Shown here: in pieces, positions 47,816 to 60,628 of the stretch
How the letters are laid out: each line of letters opens with the position of its first letter
Numbering within the stretch: position 1 is the first letter of the stretch
DNA from: Casuarina equisetifolia
Lineage: Eukaryota; Streptophyta; Magnoliopsida; Fagales; Casuarinaceae
Length of the DNA: 64,000 nt
Direction of reading: 5' to 3'
NCBI GenBank assembly: GCA_028551475.1
Contig: CM052362.1
Location: 6,261,354-6,325,353 of the forward strand
Program-made: the position numbers and the translations under genes
The notes under the pieces: generated by a model
Databases searched by the model: none
Told to the model about the DNA's origin: nothing
Seen by the model: only the letters and a program-made list of their open reading frames with translations

Positions 47816-50800
47816 ATGAAGGGATCTTTCTCTTCCTGAATTATTATTTCTGCACCACCGTTTAGTATTTACGGTAAGATAACGTCAAGGGATCTAAGAA
47901 TGCTGAGGTGTAGCTTAATCAGTGCTTCCTTCACATGTGCAAGACAAAAGTTTTATGCTAGAAGTATAATCTTTTGTGGTGAAACTTAAATAAAAAAAGG
48001 TTTTTTCAATCTTGAAGTTAATTTTTGAGTTGAACTTTTAAAATTTTTAATATTTTACTATTCAAAAACCTTAGATATTTCTAAGTCAAGTGATGTTCCT
48101 TTCATGTAGGTTTGCTCCATAAGCTAAGTATACAGTGCAGAGAAATTTGATCATACTGCTGACTAGGTTTGTTGACTGTATGAAGTCAGCACTTTTCCTT
48201 AATCTCTAGTTAGCAACAATCCCAATTAACTTTCCCAAAGGAGAAGTCCTACACACAACTCAACACACCGACCGCATCCATATACCCGATTTTTGTTTAT
48301 GATTCTCACCCACTAGGCTGGAATTACATTCTTTAGTGTTCCCACTGGTAATGATGCAGCAAATAGACTAAGAAAACGACATGGAAGTGGTATTAGGTAC
48401 TGAGTCTGAAATCATCACATGTTGAAAGCAGTTAGCTCCATCTCCATCTATTGCACTTTCTCTTTCCTCAACTTTAACAATTGGATGGAAGTTAAAAAAA
48501 AAAAAAAAAAAACTAATTTAGACTATGATATTATATAAATAAGTTTAAATTTTAATCAAAAGCTAACTTATAAGTTAGAGAACAAATATATATTTAGACA
48601 TTACATAATTACATTTTTCTAGTGTAGAACTTTAATTCTCATAGTAGGACAACAGTTCATAATGTGCTAATATTGGACTATTTTGGTCTCTGATTATTTC
48701 ATAGATTCGAATGTGCAACTGTGTTGAATCTATACCAAATAAATTATGTGGAATCTGCTGATCTTTCTCATATCTTTCTTGTTTCAAAATTGACAAATGG
48801 AGAGCCATTCCTTCTCATTCTTTAATGGAATCCCATTAACATTTACCCACTTCACATATAGTAATGTGAGAACATGGGGTATTTCAAATGGGAGTTCTAC
48901 TTGGAGAAATAAATGGATAGGTAGAGAATGGGGGACTGATTACTTTGGGACTTTGGCTTGGGTTTCACCAACCCTTCCGTTCTCCCTGATCAGACATCTA
49001 ATTAAAAAAATAGACCAAATCATTGAGAAGAAGGTCAGGTGGAAAAGCAAGACCTTATCTGTTTACGTGAAAATAGATATTGCATGATTGTGGCGACAGA
49101 GTAGAGGTCAAATTCCACGCTAAAGCGGCGTCACTAGAGAGGAAAATTCATATGCTTAAGGGCTGCAGATTAATTCACACTAAGAAATTTGAGCAAGTTG
49201 GCAGCAAAGACAAACCACAGTCTATTTTATTTCTTACTCTTCATATTTTATAATGGCATCAAAGTTCTCTTTCATTTGTCTAGAAACAATCGTAACAAAG
49301 TCATTGGTGTTTCGTACTCAAAATAAAAATATTTGATTGTCCACATCATGGGTATCATGTGGCTCCATAAAAATATTTGCTTGTGCATATCATGGATATC
49401 ACGGGGCTTCCCATAGTAGGTATTTGTTCAACACTGTATTTTTCTTCCTGAAAATCGAGAGCCCCTTTGGGATTCATCTTCACTTTAAAACCTTGATTAG
49501 TATGATTAATACTTCTCATTATCTTTTTTCAAAGGTGAAACCCAAACATGCCTCTCTTTGTTTGTGGATCTTTCTAACTTGGTCAGTATTTCTCAAAAAG
49601 TAAGTGTTTTTTTTTCCCACTCAAGCGCTAACTTCTATATTAATTTGAAATGGACAACAAAATCTATAAGATTTCATCACCGTTTGTGGGTAGGTTTGCA
49701 ATATTACCATATTCAGTAGAATTTACATTCATAACAAAAGTCTCATATAAGAAAATAAGATTCTTAAAGTTAAACTTAAAAAAAAAAAAAAATCTTCTAA
49801 CTTTTTAACTAACTTTTAAATTGGATCTCTAAATCTTTTAACTAACTACTTATCATATATTCTCTCTAAATAAGATTTCAAGGCAACATTGTTGTCTAAG
49901 CATCTTGTTGTACTTTTTACATATGAGCTGATAACATGTTTATATTTTTTTTTTCTTATGTAAATTGTGTAACAACCTTTACTTATTTGATTCAATGCAT
50001 TACCTTGCATTTCGAGACCCTACACATGGTTTACCAGTTAGAAATACACAAAGCTTTTGCTTGCGGGCCTCCTAGAAGCCCATCTAAACTAGCCCATGTA
50101 CCTAGCAAGAACAAACTCGTTACCAACCAAATTGCTACGGAAGTTACCTTTAAAACATGGCCATTTTCGATATTTAGGCCAGATGTGATGCCCATAACCC
50201 ACTCGGCTTATCACCTCTACGTAGTGATAGTAGGCCTAAGAGATACCTCGGATAAACTTGTTCATGTTGCCCTCAAATATTACCAAGAAAGATTTAGGGA
50301 AATCTGTGTGACCGATTCATCCACATGAAGTTTCATTTAATTCTGTAAACTTCACGAAATCTTGGTTTGGAAGCGTTTGTCTCAGCCTACCAAAGATCAA
50401 TCCAAAGAAAAGAGTCAATCAGAATGGTCCACAGCAGAACTCATCCTGCATGATTGATGCTCCATTTGCGTGATAGAAGACCAAGGAAAATGTGAAGACT
50501 TTGAAAAGAAGAAACATTTATTACTATTTTGTATACATATGAAGTCTTTATACATGCAAAATTACACAGTTTACAATCTAATAGCTCTTGACTGGACCTG
50601 CAATCCGCCTCCCAAACACTCACCCTTAGCCGCACCACCTAACTGCAAAACAGATCTCAGCAAGCAAGCAGGGTTTCCTCAGGTTCTCTTAGGCAAACGG
50701 TCATCAATAGATTGGAAGTGCACTAACATAATGTGCTTACCATTAGGTTTTCAAGTTCGACATACTAAAGAGATGTATCATCAGAAAGTCTTTAAGGGAG

Positions 50801-51111
50801 GCTTTTTACAAGAAAAGGTATGATAAGGCCTTATATATATCTCTAATTTGGTAATCTGTTAAACTGCATTCAGACTTATGAAATTTGAATTTCTAGATTT
50901 TTTGCCTTTTTCAAATTCAATGCTCCTATATTATTAGGACCTTCATAATAATATTAGGGGCTAAAATCAGCACTATCAACGCACTCTAATCTAGACAAAA
51001 ATAAATAAACAAGACATAACATTAAAGTTTTGGACATTCCAGTATAAACAATAAAAAAGAATTTAAGAACATAGGGTTTTTAAATAAAAAAAAAAGGGGT
51101 TGGAGAAAAAC
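47816..51111. other. Intergenic region between SCPL C and CLPX
   Basis: AT-rich DNA with homopolymer runs (poly-A at 48494-48511, others at 49780) and no supportable gene. Frames at 48797-49087 and 49936-50328 have no recognisable domain. The missing last exon of CLPX, if there is one, should lie in the right part of this stretch. Confidence 0.5.
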
Positions 51112-54100
51112 TTAAGAGATCGCATTATAAAGAAATACCTTTTGATCGCCAGACTTCGTGTGATGAAGCAATTGATCATGTGCACCATCTGCACGAATTA
51201 TTTTGGCTCCACATCCAGAAGCATCCACAGGCCCAACAGCCTCTTCATCAACCAAAACTGCATTTATAATATCAACCTCGCCTTTCGTGTCTGGAATCTG
51301 TTGATAAGATGAAGAAAAAGTAATGTTTGCTTTAAGGTGCGCATGTAGACATTGATGATTAAATATATCATTACTTAAGTTCATGCCCAGTGACACGGAA
51401 ACAATCAATATCAAAATACATTGGCTATTTTTCAATATTTCACAGGCATAAACTCCAGTAATTGAAAGCAAACTCATGCAATCACTAGTAACTAACCACA
51501 ACAGCTATGTCCACTTCAATTCTTTTAGCCAAATAAACCAGATATGCGAGGCAGCTGTTTCTCTTACAGTACAAGATATCAATCCATATCATGAAGTGAT
51601 CTCAAGTTAATTAGCAAGAGTCTTGGGATTCAACGACTAGTGAGAAGCCTATTCAATTTATGTAGATTCTTACTCCCAAATAAACAAGAAAGAAAGGGGA
51701 AAAAAAAAAAAAGAATACACAAGTTCCATGGCATCATAATGACTGGGATAGATGCAAGAATACAGATCCACTCCATAGCAATTTATGATGTTGCGTACCG
51801 AAAACAAAGAAAAATAAAAACATAAAAGAGTCACAAATTCCCATGCCATCATAATGACAAGGATGGATGCAAGGACCCGTATCTACCTCATACATTGCTT
51901 CCGTTAGAATATTTTCCAATATGGCTCTTAGACCTCGGGCACCAGTGTTCTTTGCCATTGCTTTCTTTGCAATTAATGCTAAAGCACTCTCTGTGAAGTG
52001 TAACTTGACCTGAAATTAGGTAAATGTATAAGCACCCACAAATCCACGAGATACTCGAGCTTAAAAGCTGGATAGAAGAACAAATAGATATAGTAGAACA
52101 TAGATGCGGTGGTTCAAAAGCTTACATTGTTCATGCTGAACATCTTCTTGTACTGTTTAGTAAGTGCATTTTTTGGTTCTGTGAGGACCTATAACGTATA
52201 AATAAATCATAATACAGTTAAATACATCCGTAGCATTGAAAAATGCCGGAAATGAATGAATTTTAGTTTTCAAAAATAAAAACAAAAAGAAATTAAATTT
52301 CCAGATTAAACGGCCTGTCGAAAAGCAACAGAATTTCAGAAGCATCATCTCCCAATGATTATAGAAACAGGCAGAATACATCACTTTGGAGTTTAGATGA
52401 ATTACATGGCATATCAAAGCTACATTCCTCTCAATGGGCGGCATAAGGCCCTTCCAAGTAATTAGGAAAGTAAAATTTGAACAAAGAAAATATTGAACTG
52501 GTAGAACATACCTGAACAAGTTGGTCTTCATTTAAAGCTGATAGGCTCACTAAAATAGGAAATCGTCCAACAAATTCAGGTATGAGGCCATAGGCAATAA
52601 GGTCACCACTTTCTACCTGCAAGTTCATTTAAAACCCATGAGGCTAGCTAATTAAAGGAACAAACATGTACATTATGCAAAATAGAAAGGCACAATGCAA
52701 TCAATGAGTATGTAATTTAATTCTGTGACCATATTGCATCGATTCTCACAGATTCCAGTAATGAGGATGTCACAACAGCATTGGTTAATACACCATTTCT
52801 CATGTTTGCACGAACTGGTGCTCCAAAGCCAATAGAAGAATCTTGCCGTCTGGAAAAAGAATGTATGTTTTCCAAACTCCCATCATACAACCCAACAAAC
52901 AAAAAGAATTTAAAAATTAACATAGCACTGGAAAATGTTATTACCTCTCTGAAATGGTCTTCTCTAAATCAACAAATGCTCCACCACAAATAAAGAGAAT
53001 ATTTTTTGTGTCTATCTGCAAATCATCAAATGGCAAAAGATGCCCAGGTAAAAACTATGACCAGAAAGTAATTCCAAAGTTACAAAGGTTAAAAAATATT
53101 GCATTTTCTGACATTAAAGTCCCTAGTAAAATGACTTTTATTACAAAGTATCTACAACCTATTCCAGCAATTTAGTGGCAACTGCCTGGCTAGAAACCAA
53201 GTGCCTGAGACACTGTTAGCTCCAAAAGCACAGATAGGTCCTTTGGGTTACGATTCACCACTTATAATCATATGATATCTAAAGAATAATGAGATAACAA
53301 AAAACAAAACGTTTTAGGTCTAGCATACCTGGATGTGATCACCACGGGGATTCTTCCGAGCCCCTTTATCAGGAACACTCACTATCTGACAGTGAAAGAC
53401 ATGGTGAATATACTGCCCAATATATCATGCATATTTGAAGCTTTAGAACAGACTCTTTTTTAGTGAATCACATATATATGCTAGAAATATAAGTTTAGGC
53501 ATCATTCAGGAATGTCACCAACAAAGGAGACTGTCACTTAGGAAGATCACAATCAAGAAAGTGATGAATAATGGGATCCTACAAATTTGCAAAGCAGCAT
53601 GGCTACAAATAAGAACCACTGCACTTTCTACATATAACTTAGTAGATAATATTAAAATATTAACTGAATGATTGAATTCACTAGTTTTTATTAACTTGAG
53701 CTTTTATGATAACCAGAAATTTAACACCAGATCAAAATAGAGATCTTGAATCCAAATATTACCTCTACATGTCATTTCCCATTTGAATTAAATAATTTAC
53801 ATATTGAGACTCACTTTCAAAAGAGATTGAGCCTATCAAGGACAACTAGATGATTAAATTCACTATTTCCTATCAGTTTAAGCTTTTGAGAAAACTGGTA
53901 ATTAAATAAATTTCTACCTCTTATGAGTCTAGTTTATTTAGTTTCATATTTGGTTTTACTGTGCATCATGTTACCCACACTACATTAGGATTTTGCTTCT
54001 CTATAAATCTTCTTCTTTCAAAAAAAATTGGAGAGAGAATTTTCTTAATAAATTCAGGATATTAGTTTTTCTTTTAATGGCAGGATCCTGTTAGAACTCT

Positions 54101-57100
54101 TCTAGGCATGCCTTCTAGGAGGCCTTCATGAGACTCCAATGTTTCCCATCTTTTTCAATAGACATTCATTTGCTTTTTCTGCTCTCCCACACACAGCGCC
54201 CACCCCACCCCCCCCCCCACACAAAAGAACACTTCTCCTCTTCCCCTCCCCTCTAATGTTCAGCCATAAACAGACCTAGTTCACCTAGTATTACCCCTTC
54301 AGAAGCCTCTCTCAGAAAAGACTATCGAGTCCATCATCAAGTACTATTGAAAATCACCAGAAGTTTATACTGTTCAGGAGTACTTCTTACAACCGCTAAG
54401 GCAGCAACTTAGATTCACAGCTTTAACATGTTACAAGATCAGAAAAAGGAAACCAGATGGTGAAGCACCCCATACAGCATTCTTTCTAAGTCCTAACAAA
54501 AATCATAAATCATGAAGAGAGTCTAACCCATACAGCTAAGTTAAGCTTCATCTACATACCGTTCCTTCTAGCATTTTCAGCAATGCCTGTTGGACACCCT
54601 CTCCAGATACATCTCTGCCAATGTTTACGCTTTCAGCCTGCACAGAACTCAAATGGGAGTATGGCGAAGAAGGCATAAAAATATTCTTGAGTGAATATCA
54701 CATATATTAACAAGTCACAGACCTTCTTCGTGATCTTATCAACTTCATCAATGTAGACAATGCCTTGCTGAGCTGCTTCAACATTGAAATCAGCTTCCTA
54801 ATGCCAATAGAATTATCAATAATGTGAGGTTGGTAGATAGGGATACAGGGAAAAACTCATCCAAAACAATTTAAGGATTTATCACAAATACATCAGAGAA
54901 GAGGCATGCATATCAGAGAAAATATCAAAGAGGGTTTCCTCATTACTATAAAATACAAGGGAATCCTGGGTACACATCATTGTGCATACAATTACAATAA
55001 CAACAGATCCATGGCACACATAATCAAGTATCTCTAAGCTCCATGGGCAGGCACCAAGAATCCCATTTTGTTGTTTAAAATTCCAAGATGAATTCTACAC
55101 GTAAAATATCAATTATTGGTAGATTTTGCTCCAAATTATCAACAAAAATGGTTAAAAATATATTATTTATCAACTTCCAAAAACTTGTTATTTACTCTGA
55201 ATGTAAAAGTCCAATGGATTTCACATTCAAACACCATTCTCTTGTAAATATCAAGTATCAAGAATGCTTCGATGCTCTTCAGCACCAGTAACAAGGATGC
55301 CACATGATTATATCCCTCACATCAAATGCCATCACCTTTGTAGATTAACTAAGTAGCTCCACAAATGAAACAAACCTACTGAACTTGAAAGCACCGTCTG
55401 TTATAGGACCAGAAAATCGAAGTTCAAACTTCTAGACATGTGTGGAAATTAGTATTTACATTTCAGCTATAAGACAAATAAAAAATAAATAAATAAATAA
55501 ATAAAGGAATTCAGCAGTGATTTTCACTGTATCAGACATCTACATAGCAATTTAGTCTGCGGACAAACTTATCAAGCACAAAAATGGCATAAGAAGACTG
55601 AAACCTTTTGTCCTTATGTAGCTAGGAATGACAGGAAGAACAAAAATAAAATAAAATAAATAAAAGGGGGAAAAGCCAAGAATTACAAAAACCTATCAGG
55701 TTATCCCCGTTCTCAGGTTGCTTCTCTATGAGTACACAAGAATCAAACAGTACATTCACTGTCCAAAATCTTGAGAAAAATTTTTAAAATAAGAAATAGT
55801 CCTTAGTATCCATGAACATAAGATTAATTAAAGAGCATATGGCCATACCATAAGCAGCTTATACAGTATTGATTCCACGTCTTCTCCAACATAACCTGCC
55901 TGAAGAAATTGTACAACAAATTTCCAAGTAAACAATCTCACAAACTCAATCATATATCCACAGAAAAGAAGCATGACGAGAACATGGCGTTTTTCTGACT
56001 TGCAATGCATGAGAATCAGTTATAGTCCTGAGTAACTGACTGATATTTAGTTCTCAAATTATAGAAATTAGAAAGATAAAGCCATAGATCCAGATATGTT
56101 CAAGAGGTCAAACTCTTTCTCTGGTATTGGGACATGAATCCAGTACATTTTCAGCAAGCAACTGCATATAGTATCAAGAATCGCCCAGATGTCAAATCCT
56201 CCATAGAAGGACATTTTCTTTTCTTTTGTTTTCTTTTCCTTTTTTTTTTTTTTTTTTTTTTTTGGTTGGATTGGGGGGTGGGGGGAACATCAATGTGGTA
56301 ACTCATCTTTTCTTGTTACGATATGACATGGCATAGACAGCTTCCACACCATGGTATATGAACAAATACTTAATAGCCCTATTACCAGACAGAAAGTTAA
56401 AGAACTATATCAAGCAATGAACTTGCCTGTGTTAACGTTGTTGCATCCGCAACAGCAAATGGTACATTGACTACGCGAGCTAGTGTTTTTGCAAGTAACG
56501 TCTTTCCTATCCTTATAGCCAAGGTAAGATTACAAAAAATCAAAACTGCAGCCCATATAAGCGGCTGTTTCTCACAGAAGTACGATAAGGTGAAAAAAAG
56601 ATCAATTCATATTTTATACCTGAGCCAGTTGGACCCATCAATAAGACATTGCTCTTCTCAAGTTCAACAGAATCACCATCCTCATTTCCATCTCCATTGA
56701 TGCTAGATTCTACAGCCAACCTAGTATTCAAAAACACTAATTCAGCATAAAAAACAGTATCAACAAGTGGATTGGCATCTAATACTACCCACCATTGAAA
56801 CATATCAAATAAAGGCATATCCCCAAAAAAACCAAAAAAATAAAAAAATAAGATGACCTATATGAAGCACTAGTCACTGTAAACCCCGTAAGCTAACTCG
56901 AGAAGATAGAGGATAATGGGAACTGACTTTTGATCCAGAGAGGTATCATTTATCCTTTTGTAGTGATTGTAAACTGCCACGGAAAGCACCTGTAATGTAA
57001 GCATAAATCTCGGTAAAGGAACAAAATTACAACTGTGCATTAAAATTCAACTTTAGCATCCACATACAGCTCCATTATTCCACAAATAAATCAGGAATAA

Positions 57101-57948
57101 GATGTTAATTCTTACACGATATTATGATCAGACAAGAATTCGTCAGTATTTAACAATAAACAGGTCATGCACACAATTATTTGGTCACTGCAATCTTAGC
57201 AGCCACGAGAACCTTTATTAGACAAAATACAACAATGAGAATACGAAGTTCAAAGAATCCTAGCAATCACACATTCGAAGTAAAACACAAAATGTTATAA
57301 AAATAAACATTCATCCCGCAAAATGCAAAGGTTAATATCTGCCAGCGAGTACAAAATTCAAGTATATTCACAATCAAACACGAAAAAATGAAGAATCAAA
57401 AGCCAAACCTTCTTCGCCCTTTCTTGGCCGACGACGAACTCGTCAAGCGCCTTAACAATTTCCTTTGGAGTAGGCAACGCCGTCCCCGAAGACGACGCCG
57501 CATCGTTCTCCTCGTCAGGACTTCCACAAGCTTCCACCTTCCCAAACTGACCACGATCTTTCTCGGAGTCCTTGACCCTCCCCACCTCGATGAAACTGCC
57601 TTGCAGTGGTTCCAGCTTGAAGGGCTTAAAGTAGAACGCCGTCTTGCAATGGGGACAGAGATTGAGGGCCTGGAATAGGCCCGGCTCACGGCCCGTAATC
57701 GACAACGGGCGGTTGGAAAAAACCACGGCCATTTGGGCGGAGCAACGGGGACAGTTAACGTCGGCTCGAATGTGGTCGTACGAGGACCTGTGCCGCCCTT
57801 GGTGGCCGAAGTGGGAGCCTAGGGTTCTATGACTGGGAGAACGGCTAGGGAAGTAGCTCGTAGTTTGGTTGGGACCCAACAACATGTTTTCCAGAAGCGA
57901 AAACATGGCTCCGGCCTTCCTTCTGTTGTTCCGGAGAATCGAAAACAT
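51112..57948 (-). CDS. CLPX, ATP-dependent unfoldase of the mitochondrial Clp protease
   Basis: ClpX is an AAA+ hexamer that unfolds proteins and feeds them to the ClpP peptidase, in plants in mitochondria. Exons: 57948-57409, 56989-56928, 56720-56620, 56506-56427, 55899-55849, 54797-54723, 54637-54560, 53385-53329, 53015-52945, 52849-52750, 52616-52512, 52188-52126, 52009-51887, 51297-51139 or onward to the stop at 51112. This gives 555 codons to 51139. The first residues are Arg/Lys-rich, fitting a mitochondrial presequence. Motifs: zinc finger CPRC...CPHC, Walker A GPTGSGKT split over exons 3/4, pore loop GYVGEDV, Walker [10 protein letters not shown], ClpP-binding loop SSIGFGAP, arginine finger FVGRFP and sensor 2 GARGLRAI. 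All are intact. Intron 4 has a GC donor (56426-56425). The 3' end is uncertain: either the frame ends at 51112 after nine extra residues, or a donor at 51138 leads to a last short exon I did not find. Confidence 0.93.
55478..55506. repeat. AAAT microsatellite in CLPX intron 5
   Basis: AAATAAAAAATAAATAAATAAATAAATAAA, about five AAAT units, within the intron between exons 5 and 6. Another homopolymer, about 24 T at 56239-56262, lies in intron 4. Confidence 0.85.
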
Positions 57949-60628
57949 TTTTGGTACTTCGTGGATGTTGGTGTTCTCGTGTTCAATTCAAAGACACAAG
58001 AGAAAACATGTACGGAGGAAGAACTGAGAAAATCTTCAATCCCTCTATCTTTCTATTCCCCCGCGATAAGCCCTTCTGCAAATTTTTTCAGGATATTTCA
58101 ATTAATCCTTCCATAATTCAGAAAATAACTTGAAAAGTTGTTTACTTTGTGTATATTATTATTTCAAGTTGTTCCTTTTTTAGGTATTGTGAAACTAATA
58201 TCTTAGCTTCAAAGCTTGTAGTTTCCTGTCAGCATGTGTAGTAAAAGGTACTTATTTAATTTAAAAATTGATATTTATTATTTTATAAATAATTCAAAAG
58301 ATATTGTCATTCCATCCTAATGAACAATATCATAACATTATAGTGTCATAAAACAGATTTAGGATTTAACATTTTTTTCTTTTTCCTTTTTTTTTCACTC
58401 ACACACATGAAAGTAGAGAGAGGATTTGAACATTGGGTAAACTTACCAATCAAGAATCTCTAAAACTTTATCAAAAAATTATTATTTAATCCAAAAATCA
58501 CTCAAAAGTTAGTCATTACCTTTTAAGTAGTTCTATAGATTCATGTCTTAATAGTATTTAACAAATATTATATACCACAACACATATTTGGTATTTTGAA
58601 AACTTTAGTTTTGGACACCAAAAAATAAAAGGGCTTAGATGCAAACATCATTTTAGAACAACATCATGTATTTAATTATCACATATGTTTTTTTTTCTAA
58701 TATTATAATACATGCATCCAATTTTTACATACTAATGTCCAAGTCACCATTAAACTAGTATGTTAAAAAATTAAAATTAAATACAGATATTCCTTGGGTG
58801 TGTAGTTTTGTTTATAATTTCAAAATTATTAATTCATAACTATATTTTTTTCCTAGTCTTTCCTAAAAAAAACATTTAGTACAACATCATTTATTAACTT
58901 TAAGTTCATATGTAACAAACCGAAAATTGAGTATGTTTATTGAACTTAATTCTTCATTTTATTGTGAAATATTGTCTTAATGATTTAGGTAGGTATTATT
59001 CAATTCAAAAGAATTCACATTACATTCATCAATTTATTGTGAATAATAATTTATGCAGTTTTGAATTTTGCTTTCACTGATGCGTAATATCAAAATCTTT
59101 GGGGGCCTGCGACCATAGTACCGGCCCGAGGCGTGGGGCGGCTCGACATACCGAATCCCAATCCCAAATGATGGTCTTGTCCATTCTCCACTAGAGAAAC
59201 TGTCGGCCCAGTTCATGCCATCGGGTCAGCCAAGTCCATCAGGCCCAAATTATGTTGCTTGATTTTACCAGCCTAATTTATGTATGTTATCTACTGTTGA
59301 ATCTATGAAAAGCATATGCATCGTATAAAAAGAAAATCATTCATGAGGGTGATCTCACCAGCAGCATTTTACTAACTCAACATATCTCTATCGTACCTCT
59401 AGTTAAATGTGCAAAAGGTAGTTGTACTTTATTTTTAAATCAACTCAAAATCCAATCCAACAACTAGTTCTTAGGTTAAAATGACATTTCCATACTTAAA
59501 TAAGATTCAAAGGTTGTATTTTTTTTATATAAAACTTTTATTCTCGATACTGCTTCTCACATTGAGTCGACTTAAGGTTTGAAGTTAAATAACATGAGTA
59601 AACATTGTCCAACTTACTAGGCATACTTAAAAAAGCTTAATTGAGCAAAGATTAAAGTGAACTAACTTAAGATCTAATATCAATTAAATTGGCTCAAAGT
59701 TTAACTTAAAATGCCACCTAACATTAACTTATGACCACCCTATTTATCAAGGAATGTAGGAACTAGTTGGGTTCTTCATCATATAAAAAAGAAGAATTTT
59801 GAGACAAGTATTTATAAATTTATATATGCCTTGTTTGTTTGTGCTATTTAAAAGGAAAAGAATGATAATTTTTTTAGATATATTGTTAGTTCTTTGAATA
59901 TTACTCTTGAAGCTATTAATAGACTTATTAGAAAGATATTTTTTTTATATAAGGAAGATACCAAAATAATTGAAAACCTATATATTTAGTGTGCTTGAAC
60001 ATGGATCATACTATGTTTCTAGTCTTATCATGTACATATAAAAATAACTAATAATTAAGTGGTAGGTTATATTTTAAAAGTGTTACCAAGTTAAGATTGA
60101 GTTGGTTTTAATATCTTTCTTTTTTTTTTTCATTCAAAAGACAATAGGTTTTTTTTTTTTTTTAATTAGACGAAGGGGTGTAAAGAATGAGTGTCAAATC
60201 CGAAACGTTTTAGGCAAAAGAGGCCTCAACTTGCTAGTACCTTTTGGACTACAATGAATTGATTAAAAAAAAAGCTGCAATTGTAAAAATTTTGGATTAA
60301 TTAGTAAAAAATTAATCACTTGGGTGTAAGCAAGTTGTGAAGGCCAAACCATGTAAAATTGTTACATATGTGTGGGTGGGTGTGTTTGTGCTCGATTCTA
60401 CTATTGTTAGAAATTAAGCAAAAATTCGTAACATGAAGTTTAAGGTTCTCCTTGAAAGATATTGAAGCAAAAAAGTGTCCCCATTTCTCTTATTGGTTAC
60501 CTGAATAGAATACGAGGAGATTTTATTCAATGATGTTTCTGAGATAAAAATAGAATTTCAAATGGACCATGAAGGCAGGCTTAGACCAAATTAGAATTGC
60601 AGAAAGCTTATGCCTTCATCGCAGTCAT
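57949..60628. other. Intergenic region between CLPX and SCPL D
   Basis: The part next to 57948 will hold the CLPX 5' UTR and promoter. The rest is strongly AT-rich with poly-T runs (58690, 60120, 60150) and no supportable gene. A frame at 59034-59216 has no family resemblance. SCPL D's 3' UTR lies at the right edge. Confidence 0.55.

Noticed and set aside
57388-57832. Plus-strand frames opposite CLPX exon 1
   Set aside because: They are shadows of the GC-richer CLPX coding exon on the minus strand.
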